Shown here: positions 27,568-35,902 of the stretch, piece after piece
Layout of the letters: each line of letters starts with the position of its first letter
How positions within the stretch are numbered: the first letter of the stretch is position 1
Source: Bacteroides thetaiotaomicron VPI-5482
Lineage (GTDB): Bacteria > Bacteroidota > Bacteroidia > Bacteroidales > Bacteroidaceae
Length of the DNA stretch: 64,000 nucleotides
NCBI RefSeq assembly: GCF_000011065.1
Contig: NC_004663.1
Location: forward strand, 3,844,001-3,908,000
Reading direction: 5' to 3'
Notes under the pieces: model-generated
Databases searched by the model: none
The model's input: the letters and a program-made list of their open reading frames with translations, nothing else
What the model was told of the DNA's origin: nothing
Program-made: the position numbers and the translations under genes

Positions 27568-27611
27568 TGGTGGCAGAGTGAGAGCAAAGGTTTGCTCTCA
27601 CTCTGCCACCA
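27568..27611. repeat. 21-bp perfect stem with 2-nt loop
   Basis: The sequence from 27568 to 27588 (core GTGGCAGAGTGAGAGCAAA) is followed by GG and its exact complement (27591-27611). No U-run follows on either strand, so a normal intrinsic terminator is doubtful despite the position 150 bp after the sulfatase. Confidence 0.75.
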
Positions 27612-27634
27612 CGGCATATAGGTCGTTTATCCTA

Positions 27635-27788
27635 CATTATACTTTGATTTACTGGGTATTAACATCTGACGCGTCAGCTATTAACGATTGTCATGTCAGC
27701 TATTAATAATTGAGAAATCAGGTATTAACAGCTGAGAAGTCATCCATTATTGACTGAAAAATGAAATAATACCTTTCGAACGGACAGG
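27635..27788. repeat. 22-bp-phased array (TATTAAC type)
   Basis: Units beginning TATTAAC or a close variant start at 27657, 27679, 27701, 27723 and 27745, with a degenerate one at 27635. All steps are exactly 22 bp. Shared parts are TATTAA at the start and TGA...TCAG in the middle; one unit contains the perfect palindrome CTGACGCGTCAG. The same unit type recurs at 59.2 kb. Confidence 0.85.
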
Positions 27789-27953
27789 TCAATCAGAGCA
27801 ACTTATGCGGTCAAGTGAGTTGAATCGAGCTGTCATATGAACGAAATCGACAGTTGTTCCAAGAAGTTTCATTACTTGAAACAGTTTGTTTCATGCCTTG
27901 AAACACTTGGTTTCAACAGGTGGAACTAATGATGAAACTACTTGTTCTGAATA
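27787..27953. repeat. continuing 22-bp periodic tract, including a GTTTCA-N5-TGAAAC array
   Basis: GGTCAA occurs at 27787 and 27809, ATCGA at 27824 and 27846, and GTTTCA at 27866, 27888 and 27910; each pair is 22 bp apart. The last three units are dyads, GTTTCA-N5-TGAAAC (the third has TGGAAC). The motif changes along the tract, but the period does not. Confidence 0.75.
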
Positions 27954-28130
27954 TATCATGTAAAGGGATGAAGAAAATGCTGCAGATGGCAGATAAAAAT
28001 GTATTAAAGAACGCCATTCAGGAGTCCGTGAAACTTCAAAGTTGTGCAAACAAAACCAATAAAGACAATCATATCCCCGTTTCTGCTAAAACATAATGGA
28101 AGAAAGAATTTTATTTTCACAAAAAACGAC

Positions 28131-28138
28131 TATCTTTG
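28131..28138 (+). promoter_or_regulatory. -7 element of the first AraC regulator
   Basis: TATCTTTG lies 33 bp before the ATG at 28171. It is downstream of the earlier in-frame ATG at 28096, which argues against that start. Confidence 0.6.
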
Positions 28139-28170
28139 TCCCTGTAGACAACGATTCACGGATAAAACCC

Positions 28171-29046
28171 ATGTCAAAAGACTCACTTTGTGCTCAACAT
28201 ACAGATTGCTCAGGATGCCCCAAAGCGATGGAAAGTACTCTTATTCACAGAAATCTGCTCAGAGGGCAGCATATTCCGAAGGATAAGTGCACGCAAAACT
28301 GCATGCTCTTTATGATCGAGGGCGAATTGCTGATCAACAGTGACGAACATCCCGGAACGACACTACACGAGAAACAGTTTATCCTGCAAGCCATCGGCTC
28401 AAAATACGAGATACTGGCACTGACGGACGTATCATACATCCTTTTCTGGTTCAACGAACTGCCGTTGCTATGCGAAAACCGCTACCGTGAAATCATCGAC
28501 CAGGCAGAAGGCCCGCTGACCTACACCCCAATGGTGATGAACCCGCGCCTGTTCTATCTCATCAACGACGTAGCCGCATACCTTGACGAATCGACACCCG
28601 CCTGCGGCAAATATATCGACCTGAAATGTCAGGAGATGGTGTATATGATCACCAATTACTATCCCCTGCCCCAGTTGAGGGCTTTCTTCTACCCGATCAG
28701 CACCTATACGGAAAGTTTCCAATACTTTGTCATGCAGAATTACAGCAAAGCGAAGAACGTCGAAGAATTCGCACATCTGGGAGGCTATAACACCACCACC
28801 TTCCGCCGTCTCTTCCGAAACTTATACGGCGTGCCCGTCTACGAATGGATGCTGGAGAAAAAACGGGAAGGCATCCTCGAAGACCTACAGCACTCTAATA
28901 TGCGGATTACAGAGATTTGCAACCGGTATGGTTTCGACTCGCTGTCCCACCTTGCACACTTCTGCAAAGACTCCTTCGGAGACACCCCGCGCGCCTTGCG
29001 CAAGAAAGCGGCCAATGGCGAAAAAATCGGAAAGATCACCGATTAA
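28171..29046 (+). CDS. AraC family regulator with N-terminal four-cysteine motif
   Basis: The protein has 291 residues from the ATG at 28171; the in-frame ATG at 28096 lies upstream of the promoter box. The N-terminal sensing region starts with C-x5-C-x2-C-x23-C (CAQHTDCSGCPKAM, then KC), followed by a cupin-like stretch (CMLFMIEGELLINS, KQFILQAIGSKYEILAL). The C-terminal two-HTH AraC domain covers about 185-285 (VEEFAHLGGYNTTTFRRLFRNL; ITEICNRYGFDSLSHLAHFCKDSFG). It is paralogous to the regulator at 35903-36745, which keeps all four cysteines at identical spacing. Both genes lie beside a serine-type sulfatase, suggesting control of sulfatases or of sulfur or anaerobic state. The cysteines could bind a metal or Fe-S cluster; this is inference. 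Confidence 0.85.
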   Translation: MSKDSLCAQHTDCSGCPKAMESTLIHRNLLRGQHIPKDKCTQNCMLFMIEGELLINSDEHPGTTLHEKQFILQAIGSKYEILALTDVSYILFWFNELPLLCENRYREIIDQAEGPLTYTPMVMNPRLFYLINDVAAYLDESTPACGKYIDLKCQEMVYMITNYYPLPQLRAFFYPISTYTESFQYFVMQNYSKAKNVEEFAHLGGYNTTTFRRLFRNLYGVPVYEWMLEKKREGILEDLQHSNMRITEICNRYGFDSLSHLAHFCKDSFGDTPRALRKKAANGEKIGKITD

Positions 29047-29065
29047 GGAATTATTTCTTTAATTC

Positions 29066-29097
29066 TTTGGTCAATCAATCTATTTCCCCTATTTTTG
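29066..29097 (+). promoter_or_regulatory. frdCAB promoter
   Basis: TTTG (29066-29069), 20 bp, TATTTTTG (29090-29097) is a full match to the Bacteroides housekeeping promoter. It lies 70 bp before the frdC ATG and fits a strongly expressed central-metabolism operon. Confidence 0.75.
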
Positions 29098-29166
29098 CAG
29101 TCTGTAAGAGGTGTAAAACGTCGAAATTTTAGTTCTAACAATTAAATAATTTAAATTCAATCATTT

Positions 29167-29871
29167 ATGTGGTTAAGTAATTCATCTGTAGGAAGGAAAG
29201 TGGTGATGAGCGTTACCGGTATCGCCCTTGTCCTGTTTCTAACATTTCACATGGCGATGAACTTAGTTGCAATCATCTCGGCTGATGGTTACAACATGAT
29301 TTGTGAGTTTTTGGGAGCAAACTGGTATGCGCTGGTAGCTACCGCAGCACTGGCTGCTCTTTTCATTATTCACATCATCTACGCGTTCTGGCTGACAATG
29401 CAGAATCGCACAGCGCGCGGTAGCGAACGCTATGCAGTAGTCGACAAACCGAAAACTGTAGAGTGGGCTTCTCAAAACATGTTGGTGTTAGGCATTATCG
29501 TTATCGTAGGCCTCGGTTTGCACCTCTTCAACTTCTGGGCAAAAATGCAGTTGCCGGAACTGATGCACAACCTGGACATGCACGCTGATACACTGACGCT
29601 GGCTTATGCGGCAAACGGTGCATATCACATCCAGCAGACATTCTCTTGTCCGGTTTATGTAGTGCTCTACCTCATTTGGCTGTTTGCTCTGTGGTTCCAC
29701 CTGACTCACGGTTTCTGGAGCTCCATGCAATCACTGGGATGGAACAACAAGGTATGGATCAATCGTTGGAAATGTATTTCTAACATCTATTCTACGATTG
29801 TAGTACTCGGTTTCGCACTCGTAGTAGTGGTATTCTTCGTGAAATCACTCCTTTGTGGCGGTGCTTGCTAA
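29167..29871 (+). CDS. frdC: fumarate reductase/succinate dehydrogenase cytochrome b subunit
   Basis: A 234-residue membrane anchor with five predicted helices. It carries haem b and passes electrons from menaquinol to the catalytic subunits. Conserved features are GRKVVMSVTGIALVLFLTFHMAMN (shown here to mark His28, a likely haem ligand), later histidines in HNLDMH, and WFHLTHGFWSSMQSLGW near the C-terminus. It is of the epsilonproteobacterial/Bacteroidetes single-subunit diheme type. It is the first gene of frdCAB, with frdA following 37 bp downstream. In Bacteroides this enzyme ends the fumarate respiration branch that yields succinate. Codon use is markedly biased to GGT, GCT and CGT, as expected of a highly expressed gene. 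Confidence 0.95.
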   Translation: MWLSNSSVGRKVVMSVTGIALVLFLTFHMAMNLVAIISADGYNMICEFLGANWYALVATAALAALFIIHIIYAFWLTMQNRTARGSERYAVVDKPKTVEWASQNMLVLGIIVIVGLGLHLFNFWAKMQLPELMHNLDMHADTLTLAYAANGAYHIQQTFSCPVYVVLYLIWLFALWFHLTHGFWSSMQSLGWNNKVWINRWKCISNIYSTIVVLGFALVVVVFFVKSLLCGGAC

Positions 29872-29908
29872 ATAGTAAATTGTAAATGATTAAATTGTAA
29901 ATAATATT

Positions 29909-31888
29909 ATGATCAAGATAGATTCAAAAATTCCAGAAGGCCCGGTGGCTGAGAAATGGACCAACTATAAAGCTCACCAGAAATTGGTGAACCCCGCTAA
30001 TAAACGCCGTTTGGATATCATCGTTGTGGGTACGGGTCTGGCAGGTGCTTCTGCTGCTGCATCCCTCGGTGAAATGGGTTTCAGAGTATTCAACTTCTGT
30101 ATTCAGGACTCTCCGCGCCGTGCACACTCTATCGCTGCACAGGGTGGTATCAATGCTGCAAAGAATTATCAGAATGATGGTGACTCCGTTTACCGTCTGT
30201 TTTACGATACAGTAAAAGGTGGTGACTATCGTGCACGTGAAGCCAACGTTTACCGTCTGGCCGAAGTATCCAACGCTATCATCGACCAATGCGTAGCCCA
30301 GGGTGTTCCTTTTGCACGCGAATACGGCGGTACACTGGACAACCGTTCTTTCGGTGGTGCACAGGTATCACGTACGTTCTACGCTAAAGGCCAGACCGGT
30401 CAGCAGCTGTTGCTGGGTGCTTACTCCGCACTAAGCCGTCAGGTAAACGTAGGTACGGTGAAGTTGTTCACCCGTTATGAAATGCAGGACGTTGTAATCA
30501 TCGACGGACGTGCTCGCGGTATCATTGCCAAGAACTTAATCACCGGCGAACTGGAACGTTTCGCTGCTCACGCCGTAGTAATCGCTACCGGTGGTTACGG
30601 TAACGCTTACTTCCTGTCTACCAACGCTATGGGTTGTAACTGTACAGCTGCTATCTCTTGCTACCGCAAGGGTGCTGTATTCGCTAACCCCGCATACGTT
30701 CAGATTCACCCGACTTGTATCCCGGTACACGGTGACAAGCAGTCCAAACTGACTCTGATGTCCGAATCTCTGCGTAACGACGGTCGTATCTGGGTTCCGA
30801 AGAAGAAAGAAGACGCTATCAAATTGCAGAAAGGCGAAATCAAGGGAAGCGATATTCCTGAAGAAGACCGCGACTACTACCTGGAACGCCGTTATCCGGC
30901 ATTCGGTAACCTGGTTCCGCGTGACGTTGCCAGCCGTGCAGCTAAAGAACGTTGCGACGCAGGTTTCGGTGTGAACAACACAGGTCTGGCCGTATTCCTC
31001 GATTTCTCTGAAGCTATCAACCGCCTGGGCATCGATGTAGTGCTTCAGCGTTATGGTAACCTCTTCGACATGTATGAAGAAATCACTGACGTTAATCCGG
31101 GCGAACTGGCAAAAGAAATCAGTGGTGTGAAATATTATAATCCGATGATGATTTATCCGGCTATCCACTACACAATGGGTGGTATCTGGGTAGACTACGA
31201 ACTGCAGACTACCATCAAGGGTCTGTTCGCTATCGGTGAATGTAACTTCTCCGACCACGGTGCAAACCGCCTCGGTGCTTCCGCATTGATGCAAGGTCTG
31301 GCCGACGGTTACTTCGTATTGCCTTACACTATCCAGAACTATCTGGCAGATCAGATTACTGTTCCTCGTTTCTCTACCGACCTTCCGGAATTTGCCGAAG
31401 CAGAAAAGGCAGTTCAGGCTAAGATCGACAAGTTCATGAGCATCCAGGGTAAAGAATCAGTTGATTCTATCCACAAGAAACTGGGTCACATCATGTGGGA
31501 ATACGTAGGTATGGGACGTACGGCAGAAGGCCTGAAGAAAGGTATCGCCGAACTGAAAGCAGTCCGCAAGGAATTCGAAACCAATCTGTTTATCCCCGGT
31601 TCTAAGGAAGGTATGAACGTTGAGCTCGACAAGGCTATCCGTCTGTATGACTTCATCACTATGGGCGAGCTCGTTGCTTACGACGCATTGAACCGTAACG
31701 AAAGTTGTGGTGGTCACTTCCGTGAAGAATACCAGACTGAAGAAGGAGAAGCAAAACGTGATGACGAAAACTTCTTCTACGTAGCTTGCTGGGAATATCA
31801 GGGTGACGATGAAAAGGCTCCTGTATTGATCAAAGAACCGCTGGTATACGAAGCTATCAAGGTTCAGACCCGTAACTACAAGAGCTAA
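29909..31888 (+). CDS. frdA: fumarate reductase/succinate dehydrogenase flavoprotein subunit
   Basis: A 659-residue catalytic subunit reducing fumarate to succinate, with covalent FAD. The dinucleotide-binding motif is VVGTGLAGASAAASLGEMG (about 36-54) and the histidyl-FAD segment is RAHSIAAQGGINAA. Active-site segments are HPTCIPVHG and SESLRNDGRIWVP, then YTMGGIWVD and GECNFSDHGANRLGASALMQG. A helical C-terminal domain includes ESCGGHFREEYQ. It stands between frdC and frdB in the standard Bacteroidetes order. The protein is cytoplasm-facing on the inner membrane. Codon bias is strong, as in its neighbours. Confidence 0.97.
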   Translation: MIKIDSKIPEGPVAEKWTNYKAHQKLVNPANKRRLDIIVVGTGLAGASAAASLGEMGFRVFNFCIQDSPRRAHSIAAQGGINAAKNYQNDGDSVYRLFYDTVKGGDYRAREANVYRLAEVSNAIIDQCVAQGVPFAREYGGTLDNRSFGGAQVSRTFYAKGQTGQQLLLGAYSALSRQVNVGTVKLFTRYEMQDVVIIDGRARGIIAKNLITGELERFAAHAVVIATGGYGNAYFLSTNAMGCNCTAAISCYRKGAVFANPAYVQIHPTCIPVHGDKQSKLTLMSESLRNDGRIWVPKKKEDAIKLQKGEIKGSDIPEEDRDYYLERRYPAFGNLVPRDVASRAAKERCDAGFGVNNTGLAVFLDFSEAINRLGIDVVLQRYGNLFDMYEEITDVNPGELAKEISGVKYYNPMMIYPAIHYTMGGIWVDYELQTTIKGLFAIGECNFSDHGANRLGASALMQGLADGYFVLPYTIQNYLADQITVPRFSTDLPEFAEAEKAVQAKIDKFMSIQGKESVDSIHKKLGHIMWEYVGMGRTAEGLKKGIAELKAVRKEFETNLFIPGSKEGMNVELDKAIRLYDFITMGELVAYDALNRNESCGGHFREEYQTEEGEAKRDDENFFYVACWEYQGDDEKAPVLIKEPLVYEAIKVQTRNYKS

Positions 31889-31924
31889 TCGGTGAAGTTA
31901 AACATTTAAAAGAATTAGACGAAA

Positions 31925-32680
31925 ATGGATAAAAATATATCATTTACACTGAAGGTATGGCGTCAAGCAGGCCCGAAGGCTAAAGGCGCTTTTGAAACCT
32001 ACCAAATGAAAGATATCCCCGGTGATACTTCCTTCCTCGAAATGCTGGATATTCTGAACGAACAGCTGATCAGCGAAAGAAAAGAACCGGTTGTATTCGA
32101 CCACGACTGCCGCGAAGGTATCTGCGGTATGTGTTCTCTTTACATCAACGGACATCCGCACGGTCCTGCAACAGGTGCTACTACTTGCCAGATTTACATG
32201 CGTCGTTTCAACGATGGTGACACCATCACTGTTGAGCCTTGGCGTTCGGCCGGTTTCCCTGTCATCAAGGACTTGATGGTAGACCGTACTGCTTATGACA
32301 AGATCATGCAGGCCGGTGGTTACGTAAGCGTTCGTACAGGTGCTCCGCAGGATGCCAACGCTATCCTGATCCCGAAGCCCATCGCTGACGAAGCTATGGA
32401 TGCCGCTTCTTGTATCGGTTGCGGTGCTTGTGTAGCTGCTTGTAAGAATGGTTCTGCCATGTTGTTCGTTTCGGCAAAGGTCAGCCAGTTGAACTTGCTT
32501 CCGCAAGGTAAACCGGAAGCTCTACGCCGTGCGAAAGCTATGTTGTCCAAGATGGACGAACTCGGATTCGGTAACTGTACCAACACCCGCGCTTGCGAGG
32601 CTGAATGTCCGAAGAACATCTCTATCAGCAACATCGCCCGCCTGAACCGCGACTTCATCATCGCTAAACTGAAAGACTAA
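31925..32680 (+). CDS. frdB: fumarate reductase/succinate dehydrogenase iron-sulfur subunit
   Basis: A 251-residue electron-transfer subunit. The [2Fe-2S] ligands lie in CREGICGMC and a downstream TTC (about residues 60-85). The C-terminal ferredoxin-like half carries CIGCGACVAACKNG and CTNTRACEAECP for the other two clusters. It bridges the FAD subunit and cytochrome b. It is the last gene of the operon and is followed 27 bp later by an intrinsic terminator. Confidence 0.97.
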   Translation: MDKNISFTLKVWRQAGPKAKGAFETYQMKDIPGDTSFLEMLDILNEQLISERKEPVVFDHDCREGICGMCSLYINGHPHGPATGATTCQIYMRRFNDGDTITVEPWRSAGFPVIKDLMVDRTAYDKIMQAGGYVSVRTGAPQDANAILIPKPIADEAMDAASCIGCGACVAACKNGSAMLFVSAKVSQLNLLPQGKPEALRRAKAMLSKMDELGFGNCTNTRACEAECPKNISISNIARLNRDFIIAKLKD

Positions 32681-32707
32681 GCGTGAGCTTGATTTGATTA
32701 ATAGCAT

Positions 32708-32746
32708 AAATCCCCCGTCGGCGTTAGCTGGCGGGGGATTTCTTTT
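32708..32746 (+). terminator. intrinsic terminator of frdCAB
   Basis: AAATCCCCCG (32708-32717) pairs with CGGGGGATTT (32732-32741), followed by CTTTTT. Confidence 0.85.
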
Positions 32747-32840
32747 TACTGACCAATTATTTATAGATAGCTTGTTCATTATCCGTTTTTTATTCTTTTC
32801 TTTGTGACATAAGGCCAGACAATCAAATAAATTAAATACG

Positions 32841-34070
32841 ATGAATAAATTATTGCTGATATGGATAGTAGTCTTACTAACCTCATGCATCACAAATCAG
32901 GAGAATGCCAGGGATACATTATTTGTAAATCTTACGGATGCAACTGATTCCCAAAGCCTAAAGTTATCTGACTTCGGAAATACTGTACGTTATGTACCTT
33001 TGGAAACCAACGAAGTATGCCTGATAGGAAACAATCCCCATATAGCGCTGCTGGAAGACAAGATTGTGATTGCTACTAAAGACCAATGTTTCTTATTCCA
33101 CAAACAGACCGGGAAGTATATATGCAGTATAGGCCATATCGGTGATGATCCAAGTGGATATAGCTCGACAAATTACTGGATAGATGATGCAGGTCTTTTT
33201 TACTTCTTTCGCGCACCGGACCAGTTGCTAAAATATAATCAGAAAGGAGAAATGACCGGGAAAATTCAAATTCCACATATACCTGCCGCACCCGACTTTT
33301 TCGCGTTTTCCGACTCTACCATTATTGCCCATTGTAATAGTAGTATAGGATTGGAATCCAGCAACTCTTTGCTTTTCCTCAACTCCTTTGGAGAAAAGCT
33401 GGATTCAATTCCCAATTTATTAAAATCGCCCTCTATCCCTTCTCCGGATAATATATCCAGCCTTTCTATCATAAAAAGAGGAGCAGGTTTCTTTGGAAAT
33501 CTGGGAAGAAGAGGGGTAATGATTATCAAAGATAAGGAGCAAGGAGAATTACTGCTGCCTCTCTATAATCCCAGCCTATGGTCGTCCGAGAATGAAGTAC
33601 GTTTCAGAGAAACCTTCACAGACACGATATACACAATTAAAAACAGGAAACTATATCCATATATGGTTTTTCATACAGATACAGATCATTCATCCGCCAA
33701 TCCTTTATGGTATAGTAATCCGCAAAGTATCTACGTAGCTTATGTATTGGAAAACACACATTCTGTATTTTTTCAATACGTAAAAAACAAACAAGTCTAT
33801 AATGGTTTGTATAATAAAGAAACACAGCAAACTAAGTTTGCAAAGTGCCAGCAATTCATTGTTGACGATCTCACTTCAGAGCAGGAACTGAAAGTTGACC
33901 TGTCGGCATTGTGCAGTTATAAAGGAGAATATGGATTTATTCTGGAAGCTGCCAGTATTCCTGATGCTTCTCAAAAACAATCTGACAATAAAAATGAGAA
34001 TATTCCCCATTGGATGAGCCAATTGGATGAGGATGCCAATCCGGTCATAGCAATTGTATCTGACAAATGA
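32841..34070 (+). CDS. 6-bladed beta-propeller lipoprotein
   Basis: A 409-residue lipoprotein (lipobox LLTSC, Cys16). The sequence after the signal (LKLSDFGNTVRYVPLETN, then ALLEDKIVIATKDQCFLFHKQTGKYI) is typical of the Bacteroides 6-bladed beta-propeller/DUF4934-type family. These are cell-envelope proteins without assigned activity. No catalytic motif is visible. The C-terminal 30 residues are polar (QKQSDNKNENIPHWMSQLDED). It is monocistronic, downstream of frdCAB, and ends against the convergent sulfatase with a shared terminator. A direct link to fumarate reductase is not implied. Confidence 0.8.
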   Translation: MNKLLLIWIVVLLTSCITNQENARDTLFVNLTDATDSQSLKLSDFGNTVRYVPLETNEVCLIGNNPHIALLEDKIVIATKDQCFLFHKQTGKYICSIGHIGDDPSGYSSTNYWIDDAGLFYFFRAPDQLLKYNQKGEMTGKIQIPHIPAAPDFFAFSDSTIIAHCNSSIGLESSNSLLFLNSFGEKLDSIPNLLKSPSIPSPDNISSLSIIKRGAGFFGNLGRRGVMIIKDKEQGELLLPLYNPSLWSSENEVRFRETFTDTIYTIKNRKLYPYMVFHTDTDHSSANPLWYSNPQSIYVAYVLENTHSVFFQYVKNKQVYNGLYNKETQQTKFAKCQQFIVDDLTSEQELKVDLSALCSYKGEYGFILEAASIPDASQKQSDNKNENIPHWMSQLDEDANPVIAIVSDK

Positions 34071-34081
34071 TATATAATTCT

Positions 34082-34124
34082 GTCTGTTTTGCCTAATAGA
34101 TATGCTTTGGCAAAACAGACAGTT
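34082..34124. terminator. bidirectional terminator
   Basis: CTGTCTGTTTTGCC (34082-34095) and its exact complement (34111-34124) form a 14-bp stem between two convergent genes. Confidence 0.75.
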
Positions 34125-34141
34125 GAAATAGTAGCACCTAT

Positions 34142-35668
34142 TTAAAAGTAAACAAAAGGCTTCAACTCATTTCCTTGTTTATCCACCGGATAAAGAGCTC
34201 CTTCCTTTTCTAGCCGGGCGGACATTTCCCGAATCATCTCTCTGCATTGATCCGGATGTGCGGCAGACAGCTCATTCCTTTCTTCCGGATCGTCTTTCAG
34301 ATTGTAAAGCAAGGCTTTGGGTTGTTTCGGAGTCTCGGGAAGATAATAATAAATCAGTTTCCAGTCGCCCATGCGATAGGTGGTGAAGTAGCTGCCGCGG
34401 TGTGCGTGAGGGAAGTGCATCAGGAAAGACTCGGGACGCTTCTTGTCCACCTTACCGCTCAGTTGCTTTTTCAGATCGAATCCGTCTATCACGTAGTTTT
34501 GGGGAACTTCGCATCCTGCCACAGACAGAACAGTCGGATAGATATCCATGATTGTGCCCAACTGTGTCTGCATACTTCCTACTTCAATAGGCAAGTTCTT
34601 CTGTACTTTGCTCTTCTTCTCAGGCTTGGCCCAAGCTGCGATGAAAGGAACACGCATACCACCTTCAAACTCCGTCCCCTTTTTACCTCTCAGCGGAGCG
34701 GAAGAACCATAGCCACGTTCATCTCCCAATGGAGCATCACCACCGTTATCTCCTAAAAAGAGAATCAGCGTATTTTCGGCAATTCCCAGCTTTTCGAGTT
34801 GGTCCATGATGTCGCCTAATGATTTATCCATGCCTTCTATCAATGTAGCAAAAGCTCTTGCCTGCTCGTTCTTATCCGGGTCGGTGTAGCGTGACAAGAA
34901 ACGTTTGTCTGCCTGGAAAGGTGAATGAACTGCGTAATGGGCCATATTCAGATAGAAAGGTCGTTTTTCTTCTACGGCTTTGGTGATCTCCCGATTCGCT
35001 TCTATAGTCAGCGCTTCACTCAGGAAGGTATCTGTACCGTGATATTTCTCCAGGTCAGGAACTGCTCTAATCTTCTGTCCCTTGATATGCCCGTATCCCC
35101 ATTCGCCATAATAGCTGCCGGGATGTCCAATGCCGGAACCTGCGATATTTACATCAAAGCCGATATTCAGCGGATTCTCTCCTTCGCTTCCCATACAGCC
35201 GAAATGTGCTTTTCCTACATGAATGGTTTTATATCCGGCTTGTTGCAGGACTCTCGGCATGGTAGGCATATCTTTTCTGAGACCTTTCCAGTTCCATTGG
35301 GGCGGTCCGAAAGGATTCCGGTTGTTGCTCTCAGCATTAATCCAGTTAGTGACTCCATGCCTGGTCGCATTCTGTCCGGTCATGATGGAAGCTCTGGAAG
35401 GGGAACTCACGCTCTGTGCGTAAAAAGTAGAGAAACAAATACCCTGTTTAGCCAGTCTCTCCATATTCGGAGTATGATACCAGTCATTCAGCGGATGACG
35501 CACCGGCTGACCACTCTCATCTGCGATAAAAGGAACCGACGTATCCATAAGTCCCATGTCATCTACAAGGAAGACAATAATATTCGGGCGTTCCTGAGCC
35601 ACCCCGCAAACGGAAGATGCCAAACCACCCAATACACAAAATTCCTTAAAAGCTCGTTTTGTTCTCAT
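34142..35668 (-). CDS. sulfatase (serine type)
   Basis: A 508-residue exported sulfatase; the signal peptide ends about residue 24 (CGVAQ). The modification signature is S88-S-P-S-R92, serine type, so it needs an anaerobic formylglycine maturase encoded elsewhere. Metal-binding features are FLVDDMG near the N-terminus and LFLGDNGGDAPLGDERG in the middle; HVGKAHFGCMG and HYAVHSPFQADKRF are conserved blocks. The GSSAPLRGKKGTEFEGGMRVPFI segment is diagnostic for family S1 sulfatases (shown only as a family marker). The substrate is unknown. It is next to the AraC regulator at 35903-36745 and forms a sulfatase-AraC pair resembling the one at 25.9-29.0 kb. Confidence 0.92.
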   Translation of the reverse strand: MRTKRAFKEFCVLGGLASSVCGVAQERPNIIVFLVDDMGLMDTSVPFIADESGQPVRHPLNDWYHTPNMERLAKQGICFSTFYAQSVSSPSRASIMTGQNATRHGVTNWINAESNNRNPFGPPQWNWKGLRKDMPTMPRVLQQAGYKTIHVGKAHFGCMGSEGENPLNIGFDVNIAGSGIGHPGSYYGEWGYGHIKGQKIRAVPDLEKYHGTDTFLSEALTIEANREITKAVEEKRPFYLNMAHYAVHSPFQADKRFLSRYTDPDKNEQARAFATLIEGMDKSLGDIMDQLEKLGIAENTLILFLGDNGGDAPLGDERGYGSSAPLRGKKGTEFEGGMRVPFIAAWAKPEKKSKVQKNLPIEVGSMQTQLGTIMDIYPTVLSVAGCEVPQNYVIDGFDLKKQLSGKVDKKRPESFLMHFPHAHRGSYFTTYRMGDWKLIYYYLPETPKQPKALLYNLKDDPEERNELSAAHPDQCREMIREMSARLEKEGALYPVDKQGNELKPFVYF

Positions 35669-35902
35669 TACATAGTATTTATGATTTATATCCTAGTTAT
35701 TGTACGTGTCGCAATAGATTTAAATTTACTGAAATAAAAAGTTTAATTTCCGTATCCGCCTTGTCATGGCTTTATTTGAAGTGATCCGACTCTATAATAA
35801 AGATGTATTAGACTGATTTTAAGGGAAACAGCAGCAATATACAACAAATGCACTATGCTCACAAAGAAAAAAAGATTATTTGACGTTCTCTCTGAAAAAT
35901 TA

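Larger units (their letters stand above)
27421..28130. other. 710-bp gene-free region with a long hairpin and 22-bp periodic tract
   Basis: After the sulfatase stop there is no coding frame with protein-like composition. A 21-bp perfect stem-loop lies at 27568-27611, and a tract with 22-bp periodicity runs from about 27635 to 27953. The AraC promoter follows at 28131. Confidence 0.7.

Noticed and set aside
27524..27706. 60-codon plus-strand frame after the sulfatase
   Set aside because: It runs through the 21-bp hairpin and 22-bp repeat units and has no protein-like features.
30536..31294. 252-codon minus-strand frame opposite frdA
   Set aside because: Caused by the strong codon bias of frdA; threonine/valine-rich shadow without motifs.
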